NCBI GenBank assembly: GCA_044433115.1
Contig: JAWXTY010000019.1
Location: forward strand, 1-41,750
DNA length: 41,750 nucleotides
Reading direction: 5' to 3'
Source of the DNA: CAKUIA01 sp044433115
Lineage (GTDB): Bacteria > Verrucomicrobiota > Verrucomicrobiia > Opitutales > Intestinicryptomonadaceae
Made by a program: the position numbers and the translations under genes. Each line of letters opens with the position of its first letter. Position 1 is the stretch's first letter. The notes beneath the pieces are model-generated. The model was not told the DNA's origin, made no database searches, and saw only the letters and a list, made by a program, of their open reading frames with translations. Below are positions 27,141 to 35,557 of the stretch, piece after piece.

Positions 27141-27719
27141 TTAAACATTTTTTTTAAGATTTTTGACATCTCCTACTAATAATATAGGCGATTTTGCATT
27201 ATTTTCGTCTCTAAAGCTTAAATATGAAGTAAAATTCTCCTCGAAAAATGCTTTTATGACTTCATATTCAGCATAGGCGTTCTCGTGGGCGATATAGCAC
27301 AATACACTCAATATAAAGCGATTTTCGTCTGCTAAGGCAAGGCAGTCTTGCATAGATTTCAATGAAGAGCTTGGAAGAGTCGCTATACTTTTGTCAGGCG
27401 ATGAGGGCAAATATCCCAAATTAAATATTGCAGACGAAATCTTTTCTACATTCACTTTCTTTAATTCTTCGTATATAAATTCGTGGCTCTTTAATATGAG
27501 ATTAGCATTGCTTGGCTCTTTTGCATATTTATCTAAACGAGCCTTTGTGCTTTGTAGAGCTAATTCTTGTATGTCAAAGGCAAAGACTTTCCCACTAAGT
27601 CCAACTGCGTCGCTCAAAAATAGAGTGTCAAAGCCATTGCCCATTGTTCCATCTACAACTACATCGCCCTCTTGGAGGCTTTCCCTTAATATACTATGTG
27701 CTTTTTGTGTAAAATTCAT
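27141..27719 (-). CDS. mnmM: YtqB/MnmM-like SAM-dependent RNA methyltransferase
   Basis: A 192-residue class I methyltransferase of the family once called putative rRNA methylase. VVVDGTMGNGFDTLFL is the SAM-binding motif I and VFAFDIQ the motif II acidic strand; FNLGYLPSSPDKS is the NPPY-like catalytic segment typical of the YtqB group. YtqB members methylate 5-aminomethyl-2-thiouridine in tRNA wobble positions; transfer of that role here is inferred. It is encoded upstream of the lrp operon on the same strand. Confidence 0.75.
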   Translation of the reverse strand: MNFTQKAHSILRESLQEGDVVVDGTMGNGFDTLFLSDAVGLSGKVFAFDIQELALQSTKARLDKYAKEPSNANLILKSHEFIYEELKKVNVEKISSAIFNLGYLPSSPDKSIATLPSSSLKSMQDCLALADENRFILSVLCYIAHENAYAEYEVIKAFFEENFTSYLSFRDENNAKSPILLVGDVKNLKKNV

Positions 27720-27852
27720 AAAAGCATCATATACTTATTATATCTCAAAAAAAGTCAAAGATATAAACTTAAAAAAAAGCTCAATGAAGCGATAAAGAAA
27801 ATAGTTAAACAACTTCTCTAAGTTAATAAATAAAAATCAAAAAAGGAAATAT

Positions 27853-28134
27853 ATGAAAAATTCATTAGCAATATTCGCAATCAGCTCTATATTATTTGCA
27901 GGGCAAGCCTTCGCTCAAGGCTCTACTGTTACAACGCATAAAACGATTGTAACTACAACTACTACTATACCTCACAATGCAAATGCTGTGCCTATGACTA
28001 GTACTACTACTAAAACTACTCCTCAAAAAGCTACGCAAAAAATGACTACAAAAACTTGCCCTGCTGGCACAAATTGCGATACACCTGCACCTAAGAAAAA
28101 GGCAAAGAAGAACACTCAAAATAACAATATGTAA
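27853..28134 (+). CDS. Small secreted Thr-rich protein
   Basis: 93 residues. A signal peptide covers about residues 1-21, cleaved after AFA. The mature part is dominated by Thr and Lys (runs such as TTTTTIP and STTTKTTP), has two cysteines (C-P-A-G-T-N-C) and a basic C-terminus. An AAAAAGGAAA ribosome site precedes the start. It lies 17 bases before another small secreted protein. I do not recognise a family; it is likely disordered and envelope-associated. Confidence 0.75.
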   Translation: MKNSLAIFAISSILFAGQAFAQGSTVTTHKTIVTTTTTIPHNANAVPMTSTTTKTTPQKATQKMTTKTCPAGTNCDTPAPKKKAKKNTQNNNM

Positions 28135-28151
28135 TTAAGAAAGGATTTATA

Positions 28152-28514
28152 ATGAAAAAATTTTTAGCAATACTAAGCATTAGCACTGTGATGTTCGGAG
28201 CGTGGGCAAATAACCTTTTCGCACAAGACGCAGTAGAAGAAGGCTCTGTAGTAATAACTGCACAAGACGAAGAATTTTGCCCATTTTGTAACGCAATAGC
28301 AGCAGCCCAAGCAAATGGGTCAAGTTGTCTAATAGTAATACAAGCCCCTGATGGCTCTATGCAAACGACAAACTGCCCTGCCCCAAAAGATGGCAAAGAT
28401 GGCAAAGCTTGCCCAACTAAAACTTGCCCAAAGTGCAAGGCAAAAATGCCAGTACAAAAAACAGCTCAACTATCTCCAGAAGAATTGAGAACAGATAAAG
28501 CTTTGCATAATTAA
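28152..28514 (+). CDS. Small secreted Cys-rich protein
   Basis: 120 residues. The signal peptide ends near residue 24 (NLFAQD). The mature region has seven cysteines at 43, 46, 59, 75, 87, 92 and 95, including CPFC and CPKC pairs, which suggest disulfides or metal binding. AGAAAGGATTT precedes the ATG as a ribosome site. It is probably co-transcribed with the Thr-rich protein and ends before a clear terminator at 28576. No family recognised. Confidence 0.75.
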   Translation: MKKFLAILSISTVMFGAWANNLFAQDAVEEGSVVITAQDEEFCPFCNAIAAAQANGSSCLIVIQAPDGSMQTTNCPAPKDGKDGKACPTKTCPKCKAKMPVQKTAQLSPEELRTDKALHN

Positions 28515-28575
28515 TATTTTAGCAAATCTGCTCTATAAAATATAAAGATAATAAAGTAATAAGATAATTCTATTC

Positions 28576-28614
28576 AAAGGAGGGCTTGCAATAAAAACTA
28601 GTCCTCCTTTTTTT
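28576..28614 (+). terminator. Intrinsic terminator
   Basis: AAAGGAGG (28576-28583) pairs with CCTCCTTT (28603-28610), followed by TTTTT. It ends the two-gene secreted-protein unit. Confidence 0.85.
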
Positions 28615-28750
28615 AGCCACAGATAAGCACAGATGTTATTTAAAATAAAAGCAACAGATAACTCCTTTGCACCCTCAAGTGCAAAGCCCCAAGTCTAAAG
28701 ACTGCCCCTAACCTAAAAACTTCCCCTATTACAAGAGCGACAAAAAGCTC

Positions 28751-29374
28751 CTATACTATATATTTTACGATAAGAAAGCCTAATATAAGTAGAGCAAGGA
28801 ATGCAAAGCTTAGTATGTTGAAGTATTTTTCAATAAAGCCTTTTGCTTTTTCGCCAACTAGGCGTATTATTAAAGATACTAAAAAGAAGCGTCCGCCTCT
28901 GCCTAAAAGCGAAGCTATAATTAAGTCGAGCAATGAAACTTTGCAAATGCCAGCAGTTATAGTGAATATTTTGAAAGGTATGGGAGTAAAGGCTGCAGAA
29001 AATACTGCAAGAAGAGCGTTGTCCTTATACATATTTTCTACTATAGCAAAGTTTTCTGGTGTAAAGCCTACTACGTATTTATAAAATATATCGCTTAGAG
29101 TATCCCACGCAAAGTAGCCTATAATATAAGCTAGTACAGCCCCCAATACCGAAAATATCGTGCAGATAAAAGCGTAGTAATACCATTTTTTAGGCTTTGC
29201 TAAAGCTAATGGTATTAACAAAACATCAGGGGGGATAGGGAAAAAAGAACTCTCGCTAAAAGATAAAGCCCCTAAGGCAACAGTAGCTTGAGGCTTTTCT
29301 GCCCAAGATATAGTCCAATCATAAAGACGCCTTAGAATATTCTTCTTTTCTGTTTTATCTTCCCCATTCATCAA
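28751..29374 (-). CDS. VTT/DedA-like membrane protein (YqaA group)
   Basis: A 207-residue integral membrane protein of the VTT (SNARE-associated) superfamily. SFSESSFFPIPPDVLLIPLALAKP contains the SExxxxPIPxDxLL signature of the YqaA branch, followed by a re-entrant hydrophobic segment, FTPIPFKIFTITAG, and four to five membrane segments. VTT proteins are linked to lipid transport across the membrane, including recycling of undecaprenyl phosphate in some members; which substrate this copy moves is unknown. Confidence 0.85.
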   Translation of the reverse strand: MMNGEDKTEKKNILRRLYDWTISWAEKPQATVALGALSFSESSFFPIPPDVLLIPLALAKPKKWYYYAFICTIFSVLGAVLAYIIGYFAWDTLSDIFYKYVVGFTPENFAIVENMYKDNALLAVFSAAFTPIPFKIFTITAGICKVSLLDLIIASLLGRGGRFFLVSLIIRLVGEKAKGFIEKYFNILSFAFLALLILGFLIVKYIV

Positions 29375-29496
29375 AGAAAACTACAACAAAATAAAATCAA
29401 AAAAGCAACTTTATTTAACAAAAATAAAAAAAAGCTTGCTTTAAGTGGAACATAAACCATTTTTAAGAGTCAGAATAACTGAATTATAGTAAATAT

Positions 29497-29712
29497 ATGA
29501 CTTCCGCTAATAAAAACATAGAAAAAAGAAGCTTTCGCTTAGAGAAATCTACGCTCTTTAGAGAGTGCGAAGCAGAAAGACAAGAGATTTTAAAGCATAA
29601 GTGGTTAGAATCCGAAAAACTAGGTAAAGATATTGGCTTTGAATTTGCTCTAATCGATTGGGTGCTAAACCATAGAGATAAATGGCGTAACTCTCGCATT
29701 AGAGTAAAATAA
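29497..29712 (+). CDS. Small hypothetical protein
   Basis: 71 residues, no membrane segment, charged, with an LRHK-like ILKHKWLESEKLGKDIGF and a terminal DWVLNHRDKWR segment. It has the look of a conserved soluble helical protein, but I cannot name the family. It is divergent from the VTT gene. An inverted-repeat element (29722-29924) lies between its stop and a terminator at 29946. Confidence 0.6.
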   Translation: MTSANKNIEKRSFRLEKSTLFRECEAERQEILKHKWLESEKLGKDIGFEFALIDWVLNHRDKWRNSRIRVK

Positions 29713-29721
29713 TTTCAGTAT

Positions 29722-29924
29722 GAGGACTTCTGAAAATTGTCAATTAGCTATTTTTAAGATTATTTTTAGTGTATTTTTTTTGTTTTTTAAGGATAGCAAC
29801 AGCGTTGCGTGACGTAAAAACAAGAAAATTCAAGCAAAAATAGGCTAAAAGAGCAATTGTAGCTTATCTTAGTGCAAAAATAAAATTTTTGCTTTCTATT
29901 AAAACCCAATTTTTAGAAATCTCC
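29722..29924. mobile_element. Miniature inverted-repeat element, copy A
   Basis: About 200 bases bounded by GAGGACTTCTGAAAATTG (29722-29739) and its imperfect complement CAATTTTTAGAAATCTCC (29907-29924). The interior shares long stretches with copy C (for example TTATTTTTAG and TGACGTAAAAA) and with copy B (TTATCTTAGTGCAAAAA). An internal GCAACAGCGTTGC hairpin lies near 29800. It encodes no protein. Confidence 0.7.
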
Positions 29925-29945
29925 AGTATACCTTATAACTCAATT

Positions 29946-29972
29946 GACCAATAACACTATTGGTCTTTTTTA
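29946..29972 (+). terminator. Intrinsic terminator
   Basis: GACCAATA (29946-29953), a 4-base loop and TATTGGTC (29958-29965), followed by TTTTTTATT. It lies downstream of the small hypothetical gene and of element A. Confidence 0.8.
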
Positions 29973-29996
29973 TTGAGCAAAACTAAACTACTTAGA

Positions 29997-30905
29997 CTAC
30001 TTTGTCAGGCTACTCGCCCCGACAGGATTTTCGAGGATTTCTTTTAGCATATCCACGTTGGTTTTTTCTTCGCCAGTGAGGAGGAAGATTAGCATACCAG
30101 AGTCGGAGGCGTCGAAGCTTGGTTTAGTCCAGTTGCGTTTTTTGTTTATGCCACGTTTGCAACTTTCGAGTCTTGAGTAGAGCCAATCCCAGCTACCTGC
30201 TTTATATGGAGCTTTATCTTTTGCTGGGGAGGTTTTGAGCCAATCGAAGCGTTCGACGTCAGCGAAAATGCCTTCGTATTTTTCTGCTTTGGTGGTGTAT
30301 CTGTTGCCATTTTGGTCTAAAATTCTAAATATAGTTAAGCCATATTGAGTAAATTCTTTTTCAATCATATCGAGAGTCCAGCCTCCATGTTCTTTGCCGT
30401 GATTATCATTCCATTTGGAGTGGCTAGTTAGGCTGACGTATTGTAATTTGTCTTTATCGGATAGTTTTATAGCCTCGCCTATGACTTGCATAGGACCTGC
30501 ACCTATGATAAATAGGGGGTTATGCTCGCTTGAGTCGTTGATAGCTTTAGCCATTGCTTCGTATGCTTTTTGAGGGTCGTCTACAGCACAGATGAAGCGA
30601 GATTTATCGAAAGAAAAGTATTCTGCACCTTTTAAGGCACTTTCTTGCATTTCGCCATAGCCATCTAGTTTTGTGTTATTGCCCCAAATGTGGTCGCTAT
30701 AAGTGTATACAGCGAGTTTGTCTTGCAGCCCTTTTGCACAGAGTATGGCAAGGCTAACAGGGGTTGCAGCCCAATCGTCGTCATCGTGGTCATTGCCATC
30801 GGAGCTTATTGCAATACGTCCTTCGCCATGCCAAGGAGCTTCGCTCGCAGATAGAAAGTTAAAACTAAGAAGTGCTAAAGCCAATATAAAAATCTTTTTT
30901 CTCAT
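29997..30905 (-). CDS. Secreted nucleoside-hydrolase-like protein
   Basis: 302 residues from ATG 30905 (MRKKIFIL...), chosen because it begins a proper signal peptide ending near SASEA; an in-frame extension upstream adds only a second hydrophobic stretch. The mature N-terminus has SSDGNDHDDDDWAATPVS, similar to the metal-binding Asp cluster of inosine-uridine nucleoside hydrolases and their DUF1593 relatives. A Rossmann-like NPLFIIGAGPMQVIGEAI follows. Substrate unknown; it may act on nucleosides or glycosides outside the cell. No clear ribosome site. Confidence 0.65.
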   Translation of the reverse strand: MRKKIFILALALLSFNFLSASEAPWHGEGRIAISSDGNDHDDDDWAATPVSLAILCAKGLQDKLAVYTYSDHIWGNNTKLDGYGEMQESALKGAEYFSFDKSRFICAVDDPQKAYEAMAKAINDSSEHNPLFIIGAGPMQVIGEAIKLSDKDKLQYVSLTSHSKWNDNHGKEHGGWTLDMIEKEFTQYGLTIFRILDQNGNRYTTKAEKYEGIFADVERFDWLKTSPAKDKAPYKAGSWDWLYSRLESCKRGINKKRNWTKPSFDASDSGMLIFLLTGEEKTNVDMLKEILENPVGASSLTK

Positions 30906-30954
30906 AAAATCCATTAAAGCAAAGCATAAACAAAAGAGCAAGCATATTTTTACA

Positions 30955-30986
30955 CTAAAAAAGCGTCCCAAAAAAAAGAGACGCTT
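30955..30986 (-). terminator. Intrinsic terminator of the toxin-antitoxin unit
   Basis: AAGCGTCCC (30961-30969) and GAGACGCTT (30978-30986) form a stem with an A8 loop. On the minus strand it is followed by TTTTTT. It is 26 bases after the antitoxin stop. The same stem recurs at 31704-31726. Confidence 0.8.
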
Positions 30987-31011
30987 AAGTTAAGTTGAGA
31001 GTTTTGAAGTA

Positions 31012-31293
31012 TTAAACTAATTGCACTTTGAATTTCAAGCCTAATGCAGAAGAGGCTTTTGTCGCTGTCTTAAAGGTGAGGCTCGTATTGTTTGGGTTTA
31101 GAACTCTTGTTGCCACGGCTCTTGTTGTACCCATTCTTCTAGCAAGTTCTGATATACTAACCCCCTTAGACTTCATTTCTTCGCTAAGTTTTAGGGCAAG
31201 AAACTTACAAGAAGCTAATTCCTCTACCTCAGCAAGCATTTCGTTTTCTTCGAGAAAACTATCTAGTGAACTACCTATATTCTTAGTCTTCAT
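31012..31293 (-). CDS. higA: XRE-family antitoxin (HigA-like)
   Basis: 93 residues with a helix-turn-helix at about 42-75: SISELARRMGTTRAVATRVLN is its core, and a C-terminal LGLKFKVQL tail is typical of antitoxins paired with Gp49/HigB-type RelE toxins. It should bind its own operator and neutralise the toxin. It overlaps the toxin frame by 11 bases. The toxin is interrupted, so this may now be a solitary antitoxin. Confidence 0.85.
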   Translation of the reverse strand: MKTKNIGSSLDSFLEENEMLAEVEELASCKFLALKLSEEMKSKGVSISELARRMGTTRAVATRVLNPNNTSLTFKTATKASSALGLKFKVQLV

Positions 31294-31633
31294 TTTTTAT
31301 CTCCTTTAATCTTTTAATTGCTAAATCTATATCTTTATTATCGGTTTTTTGAGTCTTTTTTATAAATGCGTGCAAGAGAACTAAAACATCGCCAACTTGA
31401 GAAAATAAAATCCTTGCTATTCTATTTTTTAATGTAGTGCGTAATTCATAAATAGATTTACCAAGGTTTTTCACTAAAGGTTATCCAGTGGGCCATTTCC
31501 ATTGAACAACTTTTAAATCTGTGCCTATAATTTTCTTTTCCTCGTCAGATAGCTCTTGAAGAAATTCTCGCACTGGCTCTTTGCCTGAGTTTGTGCAATA
31601 AAAATTAACTTCAATACGTTTTGCTCTCTTCAT
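31283..31633 (-). pseudogene. higB: HigB/Gp49-family toxin with an in-frame stop
   Basis: Reading from ATG 31633 gives 50 codons ending WKWPTG, then TAA (31483-31481), then the same frame continues PLVKNLGKSIYELRTT... to a stop at 31283, 116 codons in all. Both halves fit the phage-derived Gp49-like/HigB RNase fold: CTNSGKEPVREFLQELS in the first half; WPTG-PLVKNLGKSIYELR and RILF in the second. The stop sits where family members have a Met or Lys codon (G-M/K-P-L), so a point change such as AAA to TAA explains it. A GTG right after the stop (31474) could restart a C-terminal fragment, unlikely to be toxic. Confidence 0.85.
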
Positions 31634-31698
31634 TGCCTATATCTGTATCAAAATTGATACATAAAAGTCAAGCTTTTTGCTAAGCATATTTTTTATAC

Positions 31699-31726
31699 TA
31701 AAAAAGCGTCCCAAAAAGAGACGCTT
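31699..31726 (-). terminator. Intrinsic terminator of the DUF481 gene
   Basis: AAGCGTCCC (31704-31712), A5 loop, GAGACGCTT (31718-31726), and a T run on the minus strand. The stem sequence is identical to the one at 30961-30986 and the flank GCATATTTTTTATACTAAAA is also shared. Confidence 0.8.
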
Positions 31727-31746
31727 AAATTACGTTGTATTAGATA

Positions 31747-32745
31747 TTATTTCCAGCCCAAAGGAACTTCTATGCCGAGCAAGAAACGAGTTTCGTTCTT
31801 TAGAGAGTCGCTAGAGTTGATGCCGTCGTATTGATAGCTATATCTTAGAACGATGTCGAATACAGGGCTTGGAGATACTGCAAGACCTACCATAAAGTAG
31901 AAGAAGTATTGGTCAGTATTTTCCAAGTTTAATTGGAAGTCCATCTTATGCTCTAAACGCATATAGTCGTGGAATTTCCATTTAACTTCTTCGCCTACAG
32001 AAAGGATAGCAACCCAAGGAGTGTCGTAACCTGTAGCGTCTATATACTTAATACCAGGACCGCCATATAGGTTAATAACCAAGTCGTCTTCGAAATATTT
32101 TAAAGTGTAGCCAATCGCAACAATTTCGTTAACTTCATTTTGAATTTCCTTAATTTCATCTCTACGATAGTTAAGTTCATTAGAGATATACCAATTTGTA
32201 TCCTTGCTAAAATCGTAGCGATATAAAGAGCCTAAGCCGTACTTGTCCGTAGAAGTATAAGAGTCGCCATCTACAGGAGTTTCAGTTGTGTAGTCGTAAT
32301 ATGCGTTAAGCTTGATAGATGACAAGTCTGTGATTTGCTTAAAAGCTTCGCCTGATATATTGTAGGCAGTGTAGCTAGAATTAGTCTTTTTATGCTCAAA
32401 AGCAGCCTTTAGCTTAACTTCCCAACCACCCATATATGGATTTATACTGTCTTTATACTCTTGAATCCAATCTGGAGTATTGTCTTTTTTCTCTTCTTTC
32501 TTAGGAGCAGGAGCAGGAGCTTGGGCAACTTCTTCCTTAGCGGGAGTAGCCTCGTCAATAATCTCTTTAACTTTAGATTTTTCTACAGTTAAAGAAGCGT
32601 AAGGAGTTTCGAGGACTATAGATTTGTCGTCTTGGCTCTTGATAATTCCACTTAGTTTATCGCCATTAGCCATTTCTAGGGTAGCAGCGTTTAGGGAAAG
32701 TCCTAATGAAAGTAGGGCTATAGTGTATAAGTATGTTTTCTTCAT
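31747..32745 (-). CDS. DUF481-family outer-membrane protein
   Basis: 332 residues. A signal peptide covers 1-20 (SLNAA). Residues 21-70 resemble a small SH3-like domain (TLEMANGDKLSGIIKS), and an Ala/Pro/Lys linker covers about 70-95. From about 100 the protein is a run of amphipathic beta strands ending in an aromatic-containing C-terminus (LGIEVPLGWK), the DUF481/YdiY salt-induced outer-membrane barrel. Function in the family is not defined. It has its own terminator. Confidence 0.85.
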   Translation of the reverse strand: MKKTYLYTIALLSLGLSLNAATLEMANGDKLSGIIKSQDDKSIVLETPYASLTVEKSKVKEIIDEATPAKEEVAQAPAPAPKKEEKKDNTPDWIQEYKDSINPYMGGWEVKLKAAFEHKKTNSSYTAYNISGEAFKQITDLSSIKLNAYYDYTTETPVDGDSYTSTDKYGLGSLYRYDFSKDTNWYISNELNYRRDEIKEIQNEVNEIVAIGYTLKYFEDDLVINLYGGPGIKYIDATGYDTPWVAILSVGEEVKWKFHDYMRLEHKMDFQLNLENTDQYFFYFMVGLAVSPSPVFDIVLRYSYQYDGINSSDSLKNETRFLLGIEVPLGWK

Positions 32746-32807
32746 ATTTTATGTTTATGTATTCTTTTATATAGTGTAAATTTTCTTAAATAGAGCAAGA
32801 GTATTTT

Positions 32808-34073
32808 TTATTTTGTCTTTAAAAATTTAATAGCAGGAACGAGGCTTGCAAAGGATACTAGAGTTGAAAGCATAATCCACAAGAAGAAATCCTTATATCC
32901 AAGAGCCTCTTGGATAAAGCCAGTAAAAAAGCCTCCGAGCATTAGAGATAGAGCCATTAGTGAGCTTAGTATAGCATATTGAGAAGTCTTGCTCTTGCCC
33001 TGCACTGCCCTTAGCATAAACGCCATATAGGCAGAAAAGCCAAGCCCATAGCCAAATTGTTCTATAGATACTAAACTCGAAATCAATGCAAAGTTATCTG
33101 TAGGGAAATATGCCATTATTAAATATACTAAATTAGGCACATTTATAGCCAAGGCAAAAGGTATCAAGCATTTGAGCAATCCCCATCTCGAAATTAGCAC
33201 ACCACCTAATATACCTCCAAGAAACAAGCATATCGTGCCTGCTGTTCCATATATAAAGCCTTGATTAGTCAAGCTTAGCCCTAAGCCTCCATCAGCTCTA
33301 TCTGCAAGTAAAAAGGCTGGGGCAACTTTGCTTAGCTGAGCTTCTGCAAATCTATAAAAAAGCAAAAATATCAATATATTTACAAAGCCCTTAGAGCTGA
33401 AAAAATCTATATAAACCTTAAAGAAATTTCCAGAGACACTAGAAGTAGCCTCTTGCCTTGTTGGAATGTCGGTAGATTTTCTTGGCAAAAATACCTTAAA
33501 AAACAAAGTAAAGCTCAAGAATATCAATGCACAAAGGGCAAATACAAAGCCCCAAGCAAGTTTTTCTGAACTAAATCTAATAGATAAAATACCAGCTAAG
33601 GCAACTAAAAAGCCCTGCACAAATAATAAGGATAGCCTATAAAAAGCACTGCGTATTCCAACAAAGAAAGCTTGGTCTTTTTTGTCGAGAGCTAAGATAT
33701 AATAGCCATCTGCCGAGATGTCGTAAGTTGCACTTAAAAATGCTAAAGCCCAAAAGAATATTGCAGAAATTAAAACCCAAGAACTTGAAAAGCTACAAAT
33801 CCCAAGCAACAAAGCTACTCCAGACATAAAAAAGCCAGACAATATCAAAGCCCTACGCTTCGTTGAATACATATCTACTAAAGGTGCCCAAAGAGCTTTT
33901 AACGCCCAAGGCAAATAGATAAAAGAAGTTATCAGCGTTGCAGTGGATAAGGCGACTCCCTGAGATATATAATAAATTTGAGCGAGAGCAGCACAAAGTG
34001 CATTAGGCAAACCTTGAATAAAGTATACAGAGGCAATCCAAAGCCAATTTTTTTGATTTTCTTTCATTTTCAA
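32808..34073 (-). CDS. AmpG-like MFS transporter
   Basis: A 421-residue major facilitator with about twelve membrane segments. The N-terminal YFIQGLPNALCAALAQIYY and LPWALKALWAPLVD match the PAT/AmpG branch, whose best-known member imports anhydro-muropeptides from periplasm to cytoplasm for wall recycling. In this branch some members carry other cargo, so muropeptide transport is likely but not certain. The start is ATG 34073, with a second in-frame ATG two codons in. Confidence 0.82.
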   Translation of the reverse strand: MKMKENQKNWLWIASVYFIQGLPNALCAALAQIYYISQGVALSTATLITSFIYLPWALKALWAPLVDMYSTKRRALILSGFFMSGVALLLGICSFSSSWVLISAIFFWALAFLSATYDISADGYYILALDKKDQAFFVGIRSAFYRLSLLFVQGFLVALAGILSIRFSSEKLAWGFVFALCALIFLSFTLFFKVFLPRKSTDIPTRQEATSSVSGNFFKVYIDFFSSKGFVNILIFLLFYRFAEAQLSKVAPAFLLADRADGGLGLSLTNQGFIYGTAGTICLFLGGILGGVLISRWGLLKCLIPFALAINVPNLVYLIMAYFPTDNFALISSLVSIEQFGYGLGFSAYMAFMLRAVQGKSKTSQYAILSSLMALSLMLGGFFTGFIQEALGYKDFFLWIMLSTLVSFASLVPAIKFLKTK

Positions 34074-34433
34074 GGGGGGCAGGAAATTGCCTGAGGCAAG
34101 TCATAAAAAACTCTGCATTGATGGCGTCTTATTAGGTTGCTTTGTCTCTACCTTCTTTGTTAAGGTGGGTGCTTCAATAATAACTTTTGTCTTCCATCTA
34201 AAAAAGGCATGACAGCCACTATCATTGTTCGAGCTCCCTTTATATTATCATTAAGGTGGGAAAGCTTTTAAACAGTTTCGCTCATCGCAGATTAGATATA
34301 ATCTCTAAGATTTTTTGCGTAATTACAAGATATTTTTTACATTTTTTGCATTTTTGCTTAAATTGCCCACAAAATTGTCGCATAGACACAAAAAAGCTGA
34401 ACTCACCTACGCAAATCCAGCCTTTTAAATTAT
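34074..34433. other. Intergenic region, no confident gene
   Basis: 360 bases upstream of the AmpG-like gene. It holds two TTAAGGTGGG copies (34160 and 34251), a GCCTGAGGC palindrome near 34092 and a T-rich stretch. On the minus strand a 21-codon frame (34225-34160, MIVAVMPFLDG...) is preceded by AAAGGGAG at suitable spacing; it could be a leader peptide but has no other support. Confidence 0.4.
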
Positions 34434-34516
34434 GGGGGCTTCTAAAAATTGTAAGTTATCTTAGTGCAAAAAGAGAATTTTTGCTTTCTAATCAAACCCA
34501 ATTTTGAGAAGTCCCC
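34434..34516. mobile_element. Miniature inverted-repeat element, copy B
   Basis: 83 bases. Left end GGGGGCTTCTAAAAATTG (34434-34451) and right end CAATTTTGAGAAGTCCCC (34499-34516) are inverted, 16 of 18 matching. The interior TTATCTTAGTGCAAAAA and TTTTTGCTTTCTA match copy A, so this is an internally deleted relative. It sits just beyond the hisG stop. Confidence 0.75.
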
Positions 34517-34534
34517 TTATATAAAGTTTGCCTA

Positions 34535-35413
34535 TTAAGGGATAACTTTATTCAAAGGATATTCAACTATACCTTCAGCATCGTGTGCTTTTAAGACAGG
34601 AATTATGTCTCTAACAACAGCTTCGTTTACTATAGTTTCGATTGCAACCCAAGCAGGGTCTGACAACTGAGATACTGTAGGGCGACGCAAAGCAGGTAAT
34701 GTATTGATAATTTTTGCTACATTAGCCTTAGGCAAGTTCATCTTCAAGCCAACCTTATCGCCAGCTTCTAATGCACCTGTCAAGAGCATAGCAATAGTTT
34801 CAATCTTAGCTCTTTTTTCTGGGTTTTCCCAAGCTTGCTTATTAGCAATAAACTTAGTGTTTGTATACATCATAGTTTCGATGATACGCAAGTTATTTGC
34901 TCTAATAGAAGAACCTGTTTCAGTAATATCAGCAATAGCGTCAACTAAGTCAGGAACTTTAACTTCAGTAGCACCCCAAGAAAATTCGACATGAGCATTT
35001 ACGCCAGCGTCCTCAATAAATTTCTTAGTTACATTAACTAATTCAGTTGCAACACGTTTGCCTTCTAAATCTTTAACGCTTTTAATGTCTGAGTCTTCTT
35101 TAACGCAAATTACCCATTTAGATTTTAGAGTAGTAGCTCTGCTATAAACTAAATCGCAAACTTCAACAACATCGCTAGAGTTTTCTAAAATCCAGTCATG
35201 ACCAGTCAATCCACAATCGAAGAAGCCATGTTCTACATATCTACTAATTTCTTGTGCTCTAACAAACCTGCCATCTAACTCTTTATCGTTAATTGAAGGC
35301 TTATATGAGCGACTACTTTTTGTTATACTCCAACCAGCTTTTTTGAACAATGCTATAGTTGAGTCTTCTAAACTGCCCTTTGGCAATCCTATCATTACAA
35401 GAGGTGTATCCAC
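34535..35413 (-). CDS. hisG: ATP phosphoribosyltransferase, long form
   Basis: 292 residues. It catalyses the first step of histidine synthesis, joining ATP and PRPP. GLPKGSLEDSTIALFKKAGW at the N-terminus, CGLTGHDW, RVATELVNVTKKF and DAIADITETGSSIRANNL are the family core; the C-terminal about 75 residues (ANVAKIINTLPALRRPTVSQL) form the ACT-like regulatory domain of the long, histidine-inhibited form. The frame opens with GTG at 35413; an ATG six codons in is also possible. No other his genes are in the window. Confidence 0.94.
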   Translation of the reverse strand: MDTPLVMIGLPKGSLEDSTIALFKKAGWSITKSSRSYKPSINDKELDGRFVRAQEISRYVEHGFFDCGLTGHDWILENSSDVVEVCDLVYSRATTLKSKWVICVKEDSDIKSVKDLEGKRVATELVNVTKKFIEDAGVNAHVEFSWGATEVKVPDLVDAIADITETGSSIRANNLRIIETMMYTNTKFIANKQAWENPEKRAKIETIAMLLTGALEAGDKVGLKMNLPKANVAKIINTLPALRRPTVSQLSDPAWVAIETIVNEAVVRDIIPVLKAHDAEGIVEYPLNKVIP

Positions 35414-35557
35414 TTTTTAACTTTCTCGATTATTTTATGTTTTTCCCATTATAAAAGAAGTTAGAAAAACTCCTTTTACATTTTTATATTAAATTAGAGA
35501 AATTTATAGATTAGATTTAATCAGTCAATCTTTTTTATTGAATTTCTCATTTTTTTT

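Noticed and set aside
34160..34225. 21-codon leader peptide frame on the minus strand
   Set aside because: It has a plausible ribosome site, but no composition or context evidence of translation or attenuation. Recorded only in the intergenic entry.
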